Assembly (NCBI GenBank): GCA_015058655.1
Contig: SVBX01000006.1
Location: 1-64,000, forward strand
DNA from: Pseudoselenomonas ruminantium
GTDB lineage: Bacteria > Bacillota > Negativicutes > Selenomonadales > Selenomonadaceae
Length of the DNA stretch: 64,000 nt
Direction: 5' to 3'
How positions within the stretch are numbered: position 1 is the stretch's first letter; the number at the start of each line of letters is the position of its first letter. A model generated the notes under the pieces. That model made no database searches and was not told where the DNA came from. It was given only the letters and a program-made list of their open reading frames with translations. Positions 35,038-43,889 of this stretch are shown piece by piece. Position numbers and translations under genes: made by a program.

Positions 35038-35368
35038 AGAGTATCTGAATATTCGGCAGGCCTTGGCTGTAACAGGACCGGAAAGGTTCAGTGCTGTCGA
35101 AAAGATGCACGACAGGATATTGGGCAGCATCGAGCGGGCAGGCAGCATGGTAGAAAATGTCAACAGTCGACTTCGCCCATATATGGAAATCAAGAAGCAT
35201 GTTTCTTCCCAGTTCTACAGCTTAATTCAGCTTTACCTGAACACGAAGAAGTACCGCAGGTCAAGGCTAGAATCAAGGGTGGGCCGCAGCCCGGTAAAAA
35301 TACTTACCGGCAAGCAGTGGCCAGAATTTATTGAGTTGTTGGAGGAACGTGGCTTCTGGGCAGAGTAG
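35038..35368 (+). pseudogene. C-terminal fragment of an IS transposase
   Basis: An open frame of about 105 residues shows a transposase-type C-terminus: SMVENVNSRLRPYMEIKKHV, LIQLYLNTKKYRRSRLESR and SPVKILTGKQWPEFIELLEE. I recognise the N-S-x-(L/I)-RP...K-YRRSR pattern from ISNCY/DDE-type transposases. There is no start codon of its own and the frame begins at a stop just after the PIN toxin, so only the tail of the gene is left. It indicates that an insertion sequence once lay here. Confidence 0.6.
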
Positions 35369-35954
35369 ACGGCCAAAGAAGTTGCGTAAATTTCATATAC
35401 ATAAGCGAAAATTCAACAGTTTTTTACACTGAATAGGTGGGGGTTGTTTTATGCTGTTTTTAGGCAATTGTTACCCCAAAATGGCTGGTTTTGAAACACG
35501 CCTGGAATGCTACCCGCGAGTTTTCGTTATGACCGTACTATAGCCAAGACCAATGCAGAATTCGAGGTAGAGATCTTGCTAGAGACGGTCATGAGCCATA
35601 GCAAGGGCAAGGTGGCAGAACTGGGGAATGAAAAAACAGTTAAGGAGAAAATGCAGGCGAAGACGGAAAAAGGTTAAGCAAAAATTCTTAGCAGTGTAGT
35701 GATTGATGTGGTATAGATATTATTTAAATATCAGAAATGATTCTTAAATAATAACTTTCCAAATATAACAAAAGAATCGAAAAATACACAAGTATCGCCT
35801 GTGGCAATGAAGGAGTTTGGACTTTACTGTCGAAGTAAAATTTATTATAGTAATCGGTGGTGCTTTAATGTATAATTTGAACTGTGGTTTTTATATTTAT
35901 CTATAAATTTTACTTATATTTGACAATTACGCCAAGGAGTCTTTGGATATAGTC
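35369..35954. other. Intergenic scar region upstream of the BREX operon
   Basis: No intact gene is seen. The left part (to about 35480) may include the end of the lost insertion sequence. At about 35515-35676 one frame reads YDRTIAKTNAEFEVEILLET followed by a Lys/Glu-rich end and a stop, with no start, and looks like a remnant of another gene. The right part is AT-rich. TATAAT at 35871-35876 may be the -10 box of the BREX operon promoter, but I see no good -35 box at 17 bp. Confidence 0.4.
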
Positions 35955-37400
35955 ATGGAAAAGCAAGATATTGAGTTTGTTGACAGGAGTATGGCTAATG
36001 TTACGCCGAGCGAACTTAGTGAGGGAGAAAGAATTTGGCAAGTCTTGGAAACACCACGGTTTGAGTATGGATTTCGTAATGATAGCATTGAGAGGCAAAG
36101 ATTTCGTGATTTGTATACCCAGATACATGGCATGTCTTGTAGTCTTGATGATGATGGACTGGCAGGAATGATTACTAGCATAGGTTTTGTCTATGCTGGT
36201 AAGGTGTATGCTATATCGGAAGCCGCTAAGCAATGGTTGAGGGGGCAGTTAGACAGTTACCGAGCCTCAGGCATCAGTATCGCTTATTATGGATCGTTAT
36301 ATGATAATTGTTTTGATGAGTGCACAGAAGCCAAAATTATTTCGGCGGAGATGCTGCGAGCATTACTGTCTGAACTTACTCTGAGTTATGATGTGCAGTC
36401 TGACTTTATTGCTCTTAGTGCGGGTAAGGCAACAGAATTGGAACTGTTGCAGAGTGAAATACTGCGCGTATGGGGCAATAGCCCCTTGGAGAAGCTGGAT
36501 GAACTTGCGCAGCGTTTGCCACTTGTGCCACATGATAAGGTAAAATGGGCTTTGCTGAATGATGACGCGTTTGTCTGGAACGGTAGTGATACCTATGTGC
36601 TTAGTGATGCTCTGGACTTGGAAGAAGAAGAAATTGCAGATTTGGTGCATCAAATAGATGAGCACTGCTCAAAGTCAGGCCAGGTATCTCTGTTGGAGTT
36701 GCCATTGAACCAATACAGAGAAAGAAATACGGATTTCTCTGATACAGCTTTATACAGTATAGTATATGGATATGTTGCAGATAGATATGAAAGACGTGAT
36801 AGAATATTGTATCCTAAAGGTGGCGGGCAAAGTATAGAGGCAGCTGTGCATGAATTTTGTTTAGGCAGGGAACGATGTACCTATGAGGAACTAAAGGATG
36901 TTGCAGTCCGTGCTACGGGTAGGGTACGCTTGTCAGAAATCGTAGATGCTGCACAGTCTATAATGGTACGCATTGATCACGATAAATATGTATCAGATAA
37001 TCAAGTAAGCTTTGAATGTGATGAAATCGATTCGGTGTTGGACAGGATGGTTGGAGATGGATTCCTGGGGCTAAAGGAAATATCAGCATTTGGATTATTT
37101 CCATCATGTGGATTTGCTTGGAATCTATATCTGTTGGAAAGCTATTGCCGCAGGTTTAGCAAACGGTATATATATCGATGCAAGTCGGCCAATTCATCAA
37201 ATGTTGGTGTTGTCACACTTAAAACTTGTCAGTGGAGTTATTATGAACTGATGACTCACGCTGTGGCTATGTCTAATGTTAAATTGGACAAAAAAAGTAT
37301 ATTTGATTTCTTGCAGGGTACGGGGTATATAGAGCGTAAAAGGTATAATCTTATAGATGATTTATTGAAAGAAGCAGATGAACTACGTAAAAGGGGTTAG
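35955..37400 (+). CDS. Unrecognised protein, first gene of the BREX-like operon
   Basis: A 481-residue protein I cannot assign to a family. The N-terminal third is mixed and charged. The middle and C-terminal parts show two similar helix-rich blocks that look like winged-helix repeats: LVPHDKVKWALLNDDAFVW with SDTYVLSD, and GRVRLSEIVDAAQSIMVRI with DHDKYVSDN. This suggests a DNA- or protein-binding adaptor; it is inference only. No catalytic motif, signal peptide or membrane segment is seen. The start is uncertain: AAGGAG is 15 bp before ATG 35955 and 3 bp before an in-frame TTG at 35943. It ends 5 bp before brxP with the same AT-rich composition, so it is probably part of the operon. Confidence 0.65.
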   Translation: MEKQDIEFVDRSMANVTPSELSEGERIWQVLETPRFEYGFRNDSIERQRFRDLYTQIHGMSCSLDDDGLAGMITSIGFVYAGKVYAISEAAKQWLRGQLDSYRASGISIAYYGSLYDNCFDECTEAKIISAEMLRALLSELTLSYDVQSDFIALSAGKATELELLQSEILRVWGNSPLEKLDELAQRLPLVPHDKVKWALLNDDAFVWNGSDTYVLSDALDLEEEEIADLVHQIDEHCSKSGQVSLLELPLNQYRERNTDFSDTALYSIVYGYVADRYERRDRILYPKGGGQSIEAAVHEFCLGRERCTYEELKDVAVRATGRVRLSEIVDAAQSIMVRIDHDKYVSDNQVSFECDEIDSVLDRMVGDGFLGLKEISAFGLFPSCGFAWNLYLLESYCRRFSKRYIYRCKSANSSNVGVVTLKTCQWSYYELMTHAVAMSNVKLDKKSIFDFLQGTGYIERKRYNLIDDLLKEADELRKRG

Positions 37401-37405
37401 TAAAC

Positions 37406-39736
37406 TTGTATTCGTATACCTATGATGAAGAGACAGGTGGGATTCTTTTGAATTCCACACCGACGGTTTTTTCAAGAGAACCACGTCCTGTGTATGCTCC
37501 AGAGTTGGATTTATTAGGGTTCGACAAATATTGGAACTATGATGGGCAGACAGATGTGCCATATATGTGGGCTGAATCTGTGCAGTATTATTATCGAGGC
37601 AAGCCAGTAGCAAGGCTTAAAGGTGGTAATCTGTATGAGGCTCCAGAAATAATTTTGACTACAGATGCCAATGGCGTATTTGTAGAGCCAGAACCTAATG
37701 GAGGTAAGTTGCGTCCTGTAGATATTGAACGGATGGTCGAAAAGAACCGTGATATGGTTGATGTTATCGAAAATGATGCAGTTAAGAGACTGATAGCCAT
37801 TTACGAAAAGTATAAACATAAGCTCGATATTTTCCATGTTGCGTTTTCAGGTGGCAAGGATAGTGCAGTTCTGCTAGAATTGGTCAAGAAGGCGCTTCCA
37901 AAGGAGAGCTTTGTGGTTATTTTTGGTGACACAGGCATGGAGTTCCCAGATACTTATGAGGCGGTTCGTCATGCTCAGGCAGAATGTGGGCAGGACGGTA
38001 CGCCTTTTTATGTTTCTCGTTCGCATTTTGATCCACATGATTCCTGGAAAATATTTGGCCCGCCAGCCAGGGTGCTTCGTTGGTGTTGTAGTGTACATAA
38101 GAGTACGCCGCAAACGTTGAAACTTCGGGAAATAACAGGAAAAAATGATTATGTAGGAATGGATTTTGTAGGTGTGCGTCGCCATGAAAGTGTAACGCGC
38201 AGTAAATATCAGTATGAAAACTATAGCAAGAAGCAAAAAGGACAATACAGCTACAATGCAATTCTAGATTGGACGTCCGCAGAAGTGTGGTTATATATTT
38301 TTGCTAAGAAAATTTATGTAAACGGAGCCTATAAAAAAGGCAATTCTAGGGCGGGCTGTTTATTTTGTCCTATGAGTGGAGATCTTAGTAATTATATTCG
38401 CAGAAAGGACTATACTGAAGAAATAGATAGTTATGTAGATATGATTGAAAAAGAATATGGCAATCCAGATCCTGAAAAAGCTAGATCATATGTCGTAAAT
38501 GGTGGTTGGAATGCTAGGAAAAATGGAAGAGAACTTGCCATAAAAACGGATAGGTGTCTAGAAAAGAATGATGGAGATATGCTAAATATTAAAGTTAGAA
38601 ATCCTGAATCTAATTGGCAAGAATGGATTAAAACTATAGGCGTTTTTGGTATATCTGAAAAGGGGTATACAATAACATATAAGGATAAAATTTTCGACTT
38701 TTATGTTACAGAATATACCGATGAATATGTGGTATCTATCTCGTCTAAAGCTTTGAAGCAGGAACCAACATTTGGAAAATTCTTTAGACAAGTGTTTCGC
38801 AAGGCAGCATCTTGTGTTGGATGTATGGTTTGTGAAACTAACTGCCCTCATGGGTGTATAAAATTTGTAAGTGGCAAAGTCACTATAGATGGGTGCATAC
38901 AATGTCATCAGTGTCATCAAATAGATAGCGGTTGTTTACTATTTCACTCAACCAGACAGCCGCAAGGTGGAGGTAAAGGAATGAAGAGCCTAAATTCGTT
39001 TGCAGATCATGCGCCTAAACCGGAGTGGTTGCAGTCTTTCTTTGAGTTAAAGGAAGAGTTTTTTGAAAATAATACGTTAGGACCTATGATGTATGATATG
39101 TTTAGACGCTTCTTGAAGGATGCAGAATTAAACAAGAAAAACCATTTTACGCCTTTTGCGGAACTTGTTTCTAATATTGGCTGGGAAACAGGGACATCTA
39201 TGGGATTAATTTTGACGAATTTAGCAGCGCAAAATCCACAAATCAGGTGGTATATAAATAATTTTGAATTAGGCCAATACTACCCAAGAGCAAGGGTAGA
39301 AGAAATGTTGGTGGCGTTGGATGTAAAGCCCAAAGATGCGAAATCTATTGTCAAGGCATATAAACGCATTGTGGCTACTCCATTAGGGACTATTCTTAAT
39401 TTTGGTCATGTAACAGATGAATTTGAAATTGCTAGAACTAAATGCACTATAACTGATAACCGTGTAGTCCTTTATGCCCTCTATAAGTTCGCTGAGCAGT
39501 GCAATGACTATAAGGAATTCACGCTGACTTGGTTACTGAATGATGAGGTAAAAAGAGATGGTATTAGCCCAACTCGGTTGTTCGGATTGGAGCGTGAGGA
39601 AATGAAATCAATACTGATGGGACTTACTGCGCATTATCCTGAATTCATCAACGCGACATTTACCAATGACCTTGACAAGATTTCGTTGACAGAAAAGAAT
39701 TCGGCAGATGTGTTGCGTCTGTTCGAGGAGGTATGA
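37406..39736 (+). CDS. brxP: BrxP: PAPS-reductase-like (DndC/SspD-like) protein with ferredoxin insert
   Basis: A 776-residue protein that marks type 4 BREX loci. The PP-loop adenylation domain has SGGKDS at residues 148-153 in a phosphoadenosine-phosphosulfate-reductase-like fold. CC at 227-228 and C318/C321 (GCLFCPM) resemble the four-Cys iron-sulfur set of DndC. A ferredoxin-like cysteine cluster follows at about 470-510 (CVGCMVCETNC, then CIQCHQC), fit to hold one or two [4Fe-4S] clusters. The C-terminal 250 residues are helical and end with LTAHYPEFINATF. DndC and SspD use such PP-loops to activate DNA for sulfur insertion; a like role here is inferred. The start is TTG 37406 with AAAAGGGG 9 bp before. 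It overlaps brxC by a few bases. Confidence 0.88.
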   Translation: MYSYTYDEETGGILLNSTPTVFSREPRPVYAPELDLLGFDKYWNYDGQTDVPYMWAESVQYYYRGKPVARLKGGNLYEAPEIILTTDANGVFVEPEPNGGKLRPVDIERMVEKNRDMVDVIENDAVKRLIAIYEKYKHKLDIFHVAFSGGKDSAVLLELVKKALPKESFVVIFGDTGMEFPDTYEAVRHAQAECGQDGTPFYVSRSHFDPHDSWKIFGPPARVLRWCCSVHKSTPQTLKLREITGKNDYVGMDFVGVRRHESVTRSKYQYENYSKKQKGQYSYNAILDWTSAEVWLYIFAKKIYVNGAYKKGNSRAGCLFCPMSGDLSNYIRRKDYTEEIDSYVDMIEKEYGNPDPEKARSYVVNGGWNARKNGRELAIKTDRCLEKNDGDMLNIKVRNPESNWQEWIKTIGVFGISEKGYTITYKDKIFDFYVTEYTDEYVVSISSKALKQEPTFGKFFRQVFRKAASCVGCMVCETNCPHGCIKFVSGKVTIDGCIQCHQCHQIDSGCLLFHSTRQPQGGGKGMKSLNSFADHAPKPEWLQSFFELKEEFFENNTLGPMMYDMFRRFLKDAELNKKNHFTPFAELVSNIGWETGTSMGLILTNLAAQNPQIRWYINNFELGQYYPRARVEEMLVALDVKPKDAKSIVKAYKRIVATPLGTILNFGHVTDEFEIARTKCTITDNRVVLYALYKFAEQCNDYKEFTLTWLLNDEVKRDGISPTRLFGLEREEMKSILMGLTAHYPEFINATFTNDLDKISLTEKNSADVLRLFEEV

Positions 39737-39738
39737 GT

Positions 39739-42700
39739 ATGGCAGAAACAGGAAGAGGGAACTATAGCCAATTTTTTGATGTCAATGAAGACTACTTTCC
39801 TTGTATAGATGACTCAGCTATCAAAGGCGGGGCTAGATGGGACAATACCTATCCTCATAAGACATTCGTCAAGCTGTTGAAGGCTACAGAGTTGATGCTT
39901 GGAGGGACTACGAACCGATCCCTATGGATTCATGGTGGCTATGGTACAGGAAAGTCGCAGTGTGCATATACGCTTAAAGAAATCCTGAGTGCATCGGAGG
40001 AAGAACTGCTCGCTTACTGGAATAGCTATGATGCATTGAAGAATGAGAAGGATCTATTGGATAAGCTGTGCGGTCATAGGGAGCGGGGAATTCTGACCGT
40101 ATATCGTTATGCTACGGGGAGCATTCACAATATGCAGGCGTTCTTTGCAGCGGTCCAGGCCAGTGTTAGTGAGGTTATGGTCAACGATGAGCGTATCACG
40201 TATTACGGTGAGAACACGCTGAAAGATACTATTATTGCTTGGCTGGAGCAGCCTGAGCAGAGAGCGTTCTTGGATGCACTTTTGAAAAAGCCTGAGTGGA
40301 TGGCCACTTTTGCGGAGGAGAATGCAGAAGAAATCCTTGCTTCGCTTAAAAGGCCTCAAGCTAATGTTGCAGAATTGATGGATAATCTTTTCAGGCTGGC
40401 AGAGAATGAAGGCATTACTGCTATGAAGCTGGATGCAGATAAGTTGAAGGCTTGGTTACGCGATGTAATCCTGAAGAACAACATCAAGATTGTCTTCTTT
40501 TGGGATGAGTTCAGCGATTTTTTTAAGAACAATAGAAACTCTTTGGGTGATTTTCAGCAGGTGGTGGCTCTTTGTCAGGAATGTCCGTTTTATATGGTGA
40601 TTGTCACACATCAAACCAGTGAAATAATTGATGAGCATGATGAAGGATGGAAGGTCGTTCAGCAGCGCTTTGAACGCGTTGAGATTACACTTCCGGACAA
40701 TATTGCCTTTGAACTTATTGGTCACGCTTTCAAGGATAAACCAGCAGCAAAGGCCGCCTGGAATGCTGTCGCAGATGAGCTTAATAATAGACTGCCTGAT
40801 TCTAGGGCTGCAGTTATGAAAGCAATCAAGATAGGCCAACCCAATATTATCAAGGATATTATGCCTATTCATCCGATGGCGGCTTTGGTATTAAAGAATA
40901 TAGCCTCGGCATTTGCCTCGAATCAGCGTAGTATGTTTGATTTTATCAAGACACAGGATGCGCAAGATACTAAGGCTTTCCAATGGTTCATTAGTAATTT
41001 CGGTCCAGATGATGATTATCCGCTGTTGACGATTGATATGTTGTGGAATTTCTTTTATGTTAGGGGCGGAGATAATCTTACGCCGGATATCCGCATGGTT
41101 CTGGATGCTTTTGCACAGCAGAGTGGCCTGCGGGACGATGAGCAACGCGTTTTGAAGGCTATCCTTATCATGCAGGCTCTAGACAAGCGTTATAGTGGAG
41201 AAATTGAGCTGCTGAAGCCGACAGAGCAGAATATCAGTTATGCTTTTGAGGGCATCACGTCTGGTCTTGATTCGGCATGTAAAAACATTGCCAAGCGGTT
41301 GGAACGCGATAATGTGTTGGTAAAAAAACCTCTGGGTAATAATAAGTATGCCTATGAGGTAGCTGTGCTTGCTGGTGATCAAGCTAAAATTAACGCGGAC
41401 AAGAAATTGATTCGGCAGAATAGCTCTACAGATAAATTGGTAGAGAGCGGCAATCTGTCTGGATGCTTGTCTTTGCCACCATCACTGAAAGGACGATTCT
41501 GTCCCGATGAGCAGCAGGGCGGTTTACCTACAGCGACAAATGCCAGTTTTAAGCGTGTCATCAATAAGTTGAAGAGCGGTGGCGAGGCTTGGCAAGAAAA
41601 ATCTGTGCTCGTTTTTGCCAAGGATGAAGGTGAGGCAGTAGAACTTCGCAAGAAAATCAAGGAAGCAGTAACGAATGAAGAGTATAGGGATATTTTGTTT
41701 ATTGATGCAACGGAGAGCCAACTGGGCGATGATGAGTTCGATAGTTACGTAGAATTTGCAGCTATGGCAATGTATTATCAAGGAAACAACAATACGACTG
41801 CCCGCGATAATGAAACGAAGGCTAAAAATGTCCTTGCTATTACTTGGAAGAACAAAATCTATAGTGGTCCATTTACGGTCTATAGCTATGATTGTCAGGA
41901 TGGCGAACGTGTTCAGGGCGGTCAGCAAGTTATCGATGCCATGAAGGCCAAGGTGCTGAAACGTTATTGTTATGTGCCAGATTTTGGAAAGGGCCTGACG
42001 GAGACGCAGTTCAAACTTACCAATTCCAAGCAGGCGGCACTTTGCGGTGCTAACCAAAAGACAAGTGGCATTATGCAGGGCGCAGAAAAAGGTACTTTAG
42101 TGGCTGTTTGGCAGAAGGATGAGTATTGGCAGCAGCCGGAAACATCTGCTGAGGGCATTTCTGAAATCAAGCGGAAGCTGAATGCTCAGATAGAAGAATT
42201 CTTCAATGCGACCGGACAAGTTGCAATTTGCGATGTGCTGGAGTTCTTGGAAGTTTCCTATGGTTATAGGCCCAGCAACTTGATGGCATTTATGACAGGG
42301 TTCCTGTTGAAAGAATATGGGGTTCCTCCTTATCGCTATACTGACCAGAACGGTACCCGTGAAGAGATGTCACCTGACAAATTAGCGGAAATGATAGATG
42401 GAGGTCTCAAACGTGGCACTCAGACATATATAGTCAAAATGACTCCCGAGGAGAAAGCTTTTTATGAAACTACAGAGAAGGCCTGGGGAATTGCACAGAA
42501 TACTTTATCGTCTCCGGCCAGAGCGTCAAGTTGCGTAAAAACAGCAATGCAGCGTCTGGGCTTGCCAGTGTGGTCGTTGCAATATGTGGATAATAATGGC
42601 GTATATGATCAGGTGCGGCAGTACATTTCTTTTGTCCAGAAACATGGAGCAGAAGAGCAGCAGGCAGTCACGGATATCGGTAAAGCAGCCAAGAACGATG

Positions 42701-43884
42701 GAAATCTGGGAGATACGTTGCGCGGGTTGCTCACGGAGGAGAATTGCAGGCAGGGAATACTGAGTTTCTTGGAACATTTTGAAGATGGAAGATTGTTGGA
42801 ACTGGCAGAAAATATAGGTGCCAGTGACAGACTGCTTGATGATGTCAAGAAATTGTTCAGCGCAGTGGAATATTCCAGTCTTTGGAATGAGGAGACAGGC
42901 AAGGAACAGATTAAGAAACTGGTGGTCGATTACACATTCGTGCAGGAAACTAATGCCATTATTGATGCTGCTGCGCATTCCAAGCGTGAAGCCAAGGGAG
43001 AATGGCGTGAAAAGCTGAAATATGTGTTGTGTTCGTGTGAACGTCTGCAGGAAACTTATCCTGAGTGGAAAGAACTGCTTGCGTCGCTTAAAAAGATGGC
43101 ATTGGAACAGGATTTACTGCCGGAACAACTGCAAGATTTTGTCAGGGAACTCTCAGTGCATGCGGCAGAACTCAAGCAATATTTCTCAGAGGAAGTTCAG
43201 GCTTTTAAAAAGATTTATGTTGATTATCTTGAGAACCTGTCTAATGATGACATTGATCAGATGCGCCCAGAACTGGTCAATATTTTCGTGAAATCACGTA
43301 CAGTTAGCAATAGCACAGTCAGGGATGCTGCAGATAAGGTGCGTCAGAATCAGATACGTACACAGTTGTTCCAGTTGTGGAAGAGCAAAACCGGCTCAAA
43401 GACACCGAGGGTTTGGTCAACATTGCATAAGACACCGATTCTTTCAGTTGTAAGTGATGAAGAGTATTCAGCAGCCAAGAAAGCGTTTGAAACACTGAAT
43501 CGTCCATATCCGACTAAGAATGAGATGAAATCTGCCCTGGATTTCCTGGAATCAAGCTTTTCCATTGATAGATTAATGGATGAGGATGCTGTACGAAAGG
43601 GATTCATTAAGGTACTCGGTAGCTACTATAGTATTCTCGGTGATTTGGACAGGGTACGTGATGAACTGGATGAGTTAGCAATAGATGCGTATGACTGGGA
43701 TCAGGATCCGCGCATAAAAGCAAAAATCAAGAAAATGGCTGAGATTGAGTACGATGCTGGCGGTAGTGATAAGGTCGTGGCTAAGATAGAGTCCATGAAC
43801 AATGAAGAGCTGAAGAGATATCTGGTTGAGCAAGTACGTAATAATATAGACTTAGGTATGGAGATTCTGAACGGAGGCAAGTGA
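39739..43884 (+). CDS. brxC: BrxC: large P-loop ATPase of BREX (type 4 form)
   Basis: A 1381-residue ATPase with Walker A GGYGTGKS (residues 66-73) and a Walker B-like FFWDEF (about 253-258) in an AAA-type module of about 450 residues, followed by a long helical region. It belongs with the PglY/BrxC group of large BREX ATPases, which move or sense DNA or hold the complex; the exact biochemistry is unsettled. ATG 39739 is chosen because GAGGAGG lies 7 bp before it, while ATG 39733 is only 1 bp from the site. It is tightly linked to brxP and pglZ, both overlapping or adjoining it. Confidence 0.85.
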   Translation: MAETGRGNYSQFFDVNEDYFPCIDDSAIKGGARWDNTYPHKTFVKLLKATELMLGGTTNRSLWIHGGYGTGKSQCAYTLKEILSASEEELLAYWNSYDALKNEKDLLDKLCGHRERGILTVYRYATGSIHNMQAFFAAVQASVSEVMVNDERITYYGENTLKDTIIAWLEQPEQRAFLDALLKKPEWMATFAEENAEEILASLKRPQANVAELMDNLFRLAENEGITAMKLDADKLKAWLRDVILKNNIKIVFFWDEFSDFFKNNRNSLGDFQQVVALCQECPFYMVIVTHQTSEIIDEHDEGWKVVQQRFERVEITLPDNIAFELIGHAFKDKPAAKAAWNAVADELNNRLPDSRAAVMKAIKIGQPNIIKDIMPIHPMAALVLKNIASAFASNQRSMFDFIKTQDAQDTKAFQWFISNFGPDDDYPLLTIDMLWNFFYVRGGDNLTPDIRMVLDAFAQQSGLRDDEQRVLKAILIMQALDKRYSGEIELLKPTEQNISYAFEGITSGLDSACKNIAKRLERDNVLVKKPLGNNKYAYEVAVLAGDQAKINADKKLIRQNSSTDKLVESGNLSGCLSLPPSLKGRFCPDEQQGGLPTATNASFKRVINKLKSGGEAWQEKSVLVFAKDEGEAVELRKKIKEAVTNEEYRDILFIDATESQLGDDEFDSYVEFAAMAMYYQGNNNTTARDNETKAKNVLAITWKNKIYSGPFTVYSYDCQDGERVQGGQQVIDAMKAKVLKRYCYVPDFGKGLTETQFKLTNSKQAALCGANQKTSGIMQGAEKGTLVAVWQKDEYWQQPETSAEGISEIKRKLNAQIEEFFNATGQVAICDVLEFLEVSYGYRPSNLMAFMTGFLLKEYGVPPYRYTDQNGTREEMSPDKLAEMIDGGLKRGTQTYIVKMTPEEKAFYETTEKAWGIAQNTLSSPARASSCVKTAMQRLGLPVWSLQYVDNNGVYDQVRQYISFVQKHGAEEQQAVTDIGKAAKNDGNLGDTLRGLLTEENCRQGILSFLEHFEDGRLLELAENIGASDRLLDDVKKLFSAVEYSSLWNEETGKEQIKKLVVDYTFVQETNAIIDAAAHSKREAKGEWREKLKYVLCSCERLQETYPEWKELLASLKKMALEQDLLPEQLQDFVRELSVHAAELKQYFSEEVQAFKKIYVDYLENLSNDDIDQMRPELVNIFVKSRTVSNSTVRDAADKVRQNQIRTQLFQLWKSKTGSKTPRVWSTLHKTPILSVVSDEEYSAAKKAFETLNRPYPTKNEMKSALDFLESSFSIDRLMDEDAVRKGFIKVLGSYYSILGDLDRVRDELDELAIDAYDWDQDPRIKAKIKKMAEIEYDAGGSDKVVAKIESMNNEELKRYLVEQVRNNIDLGMEILNGGK

Positions 43885-43889
43885 TAGCT

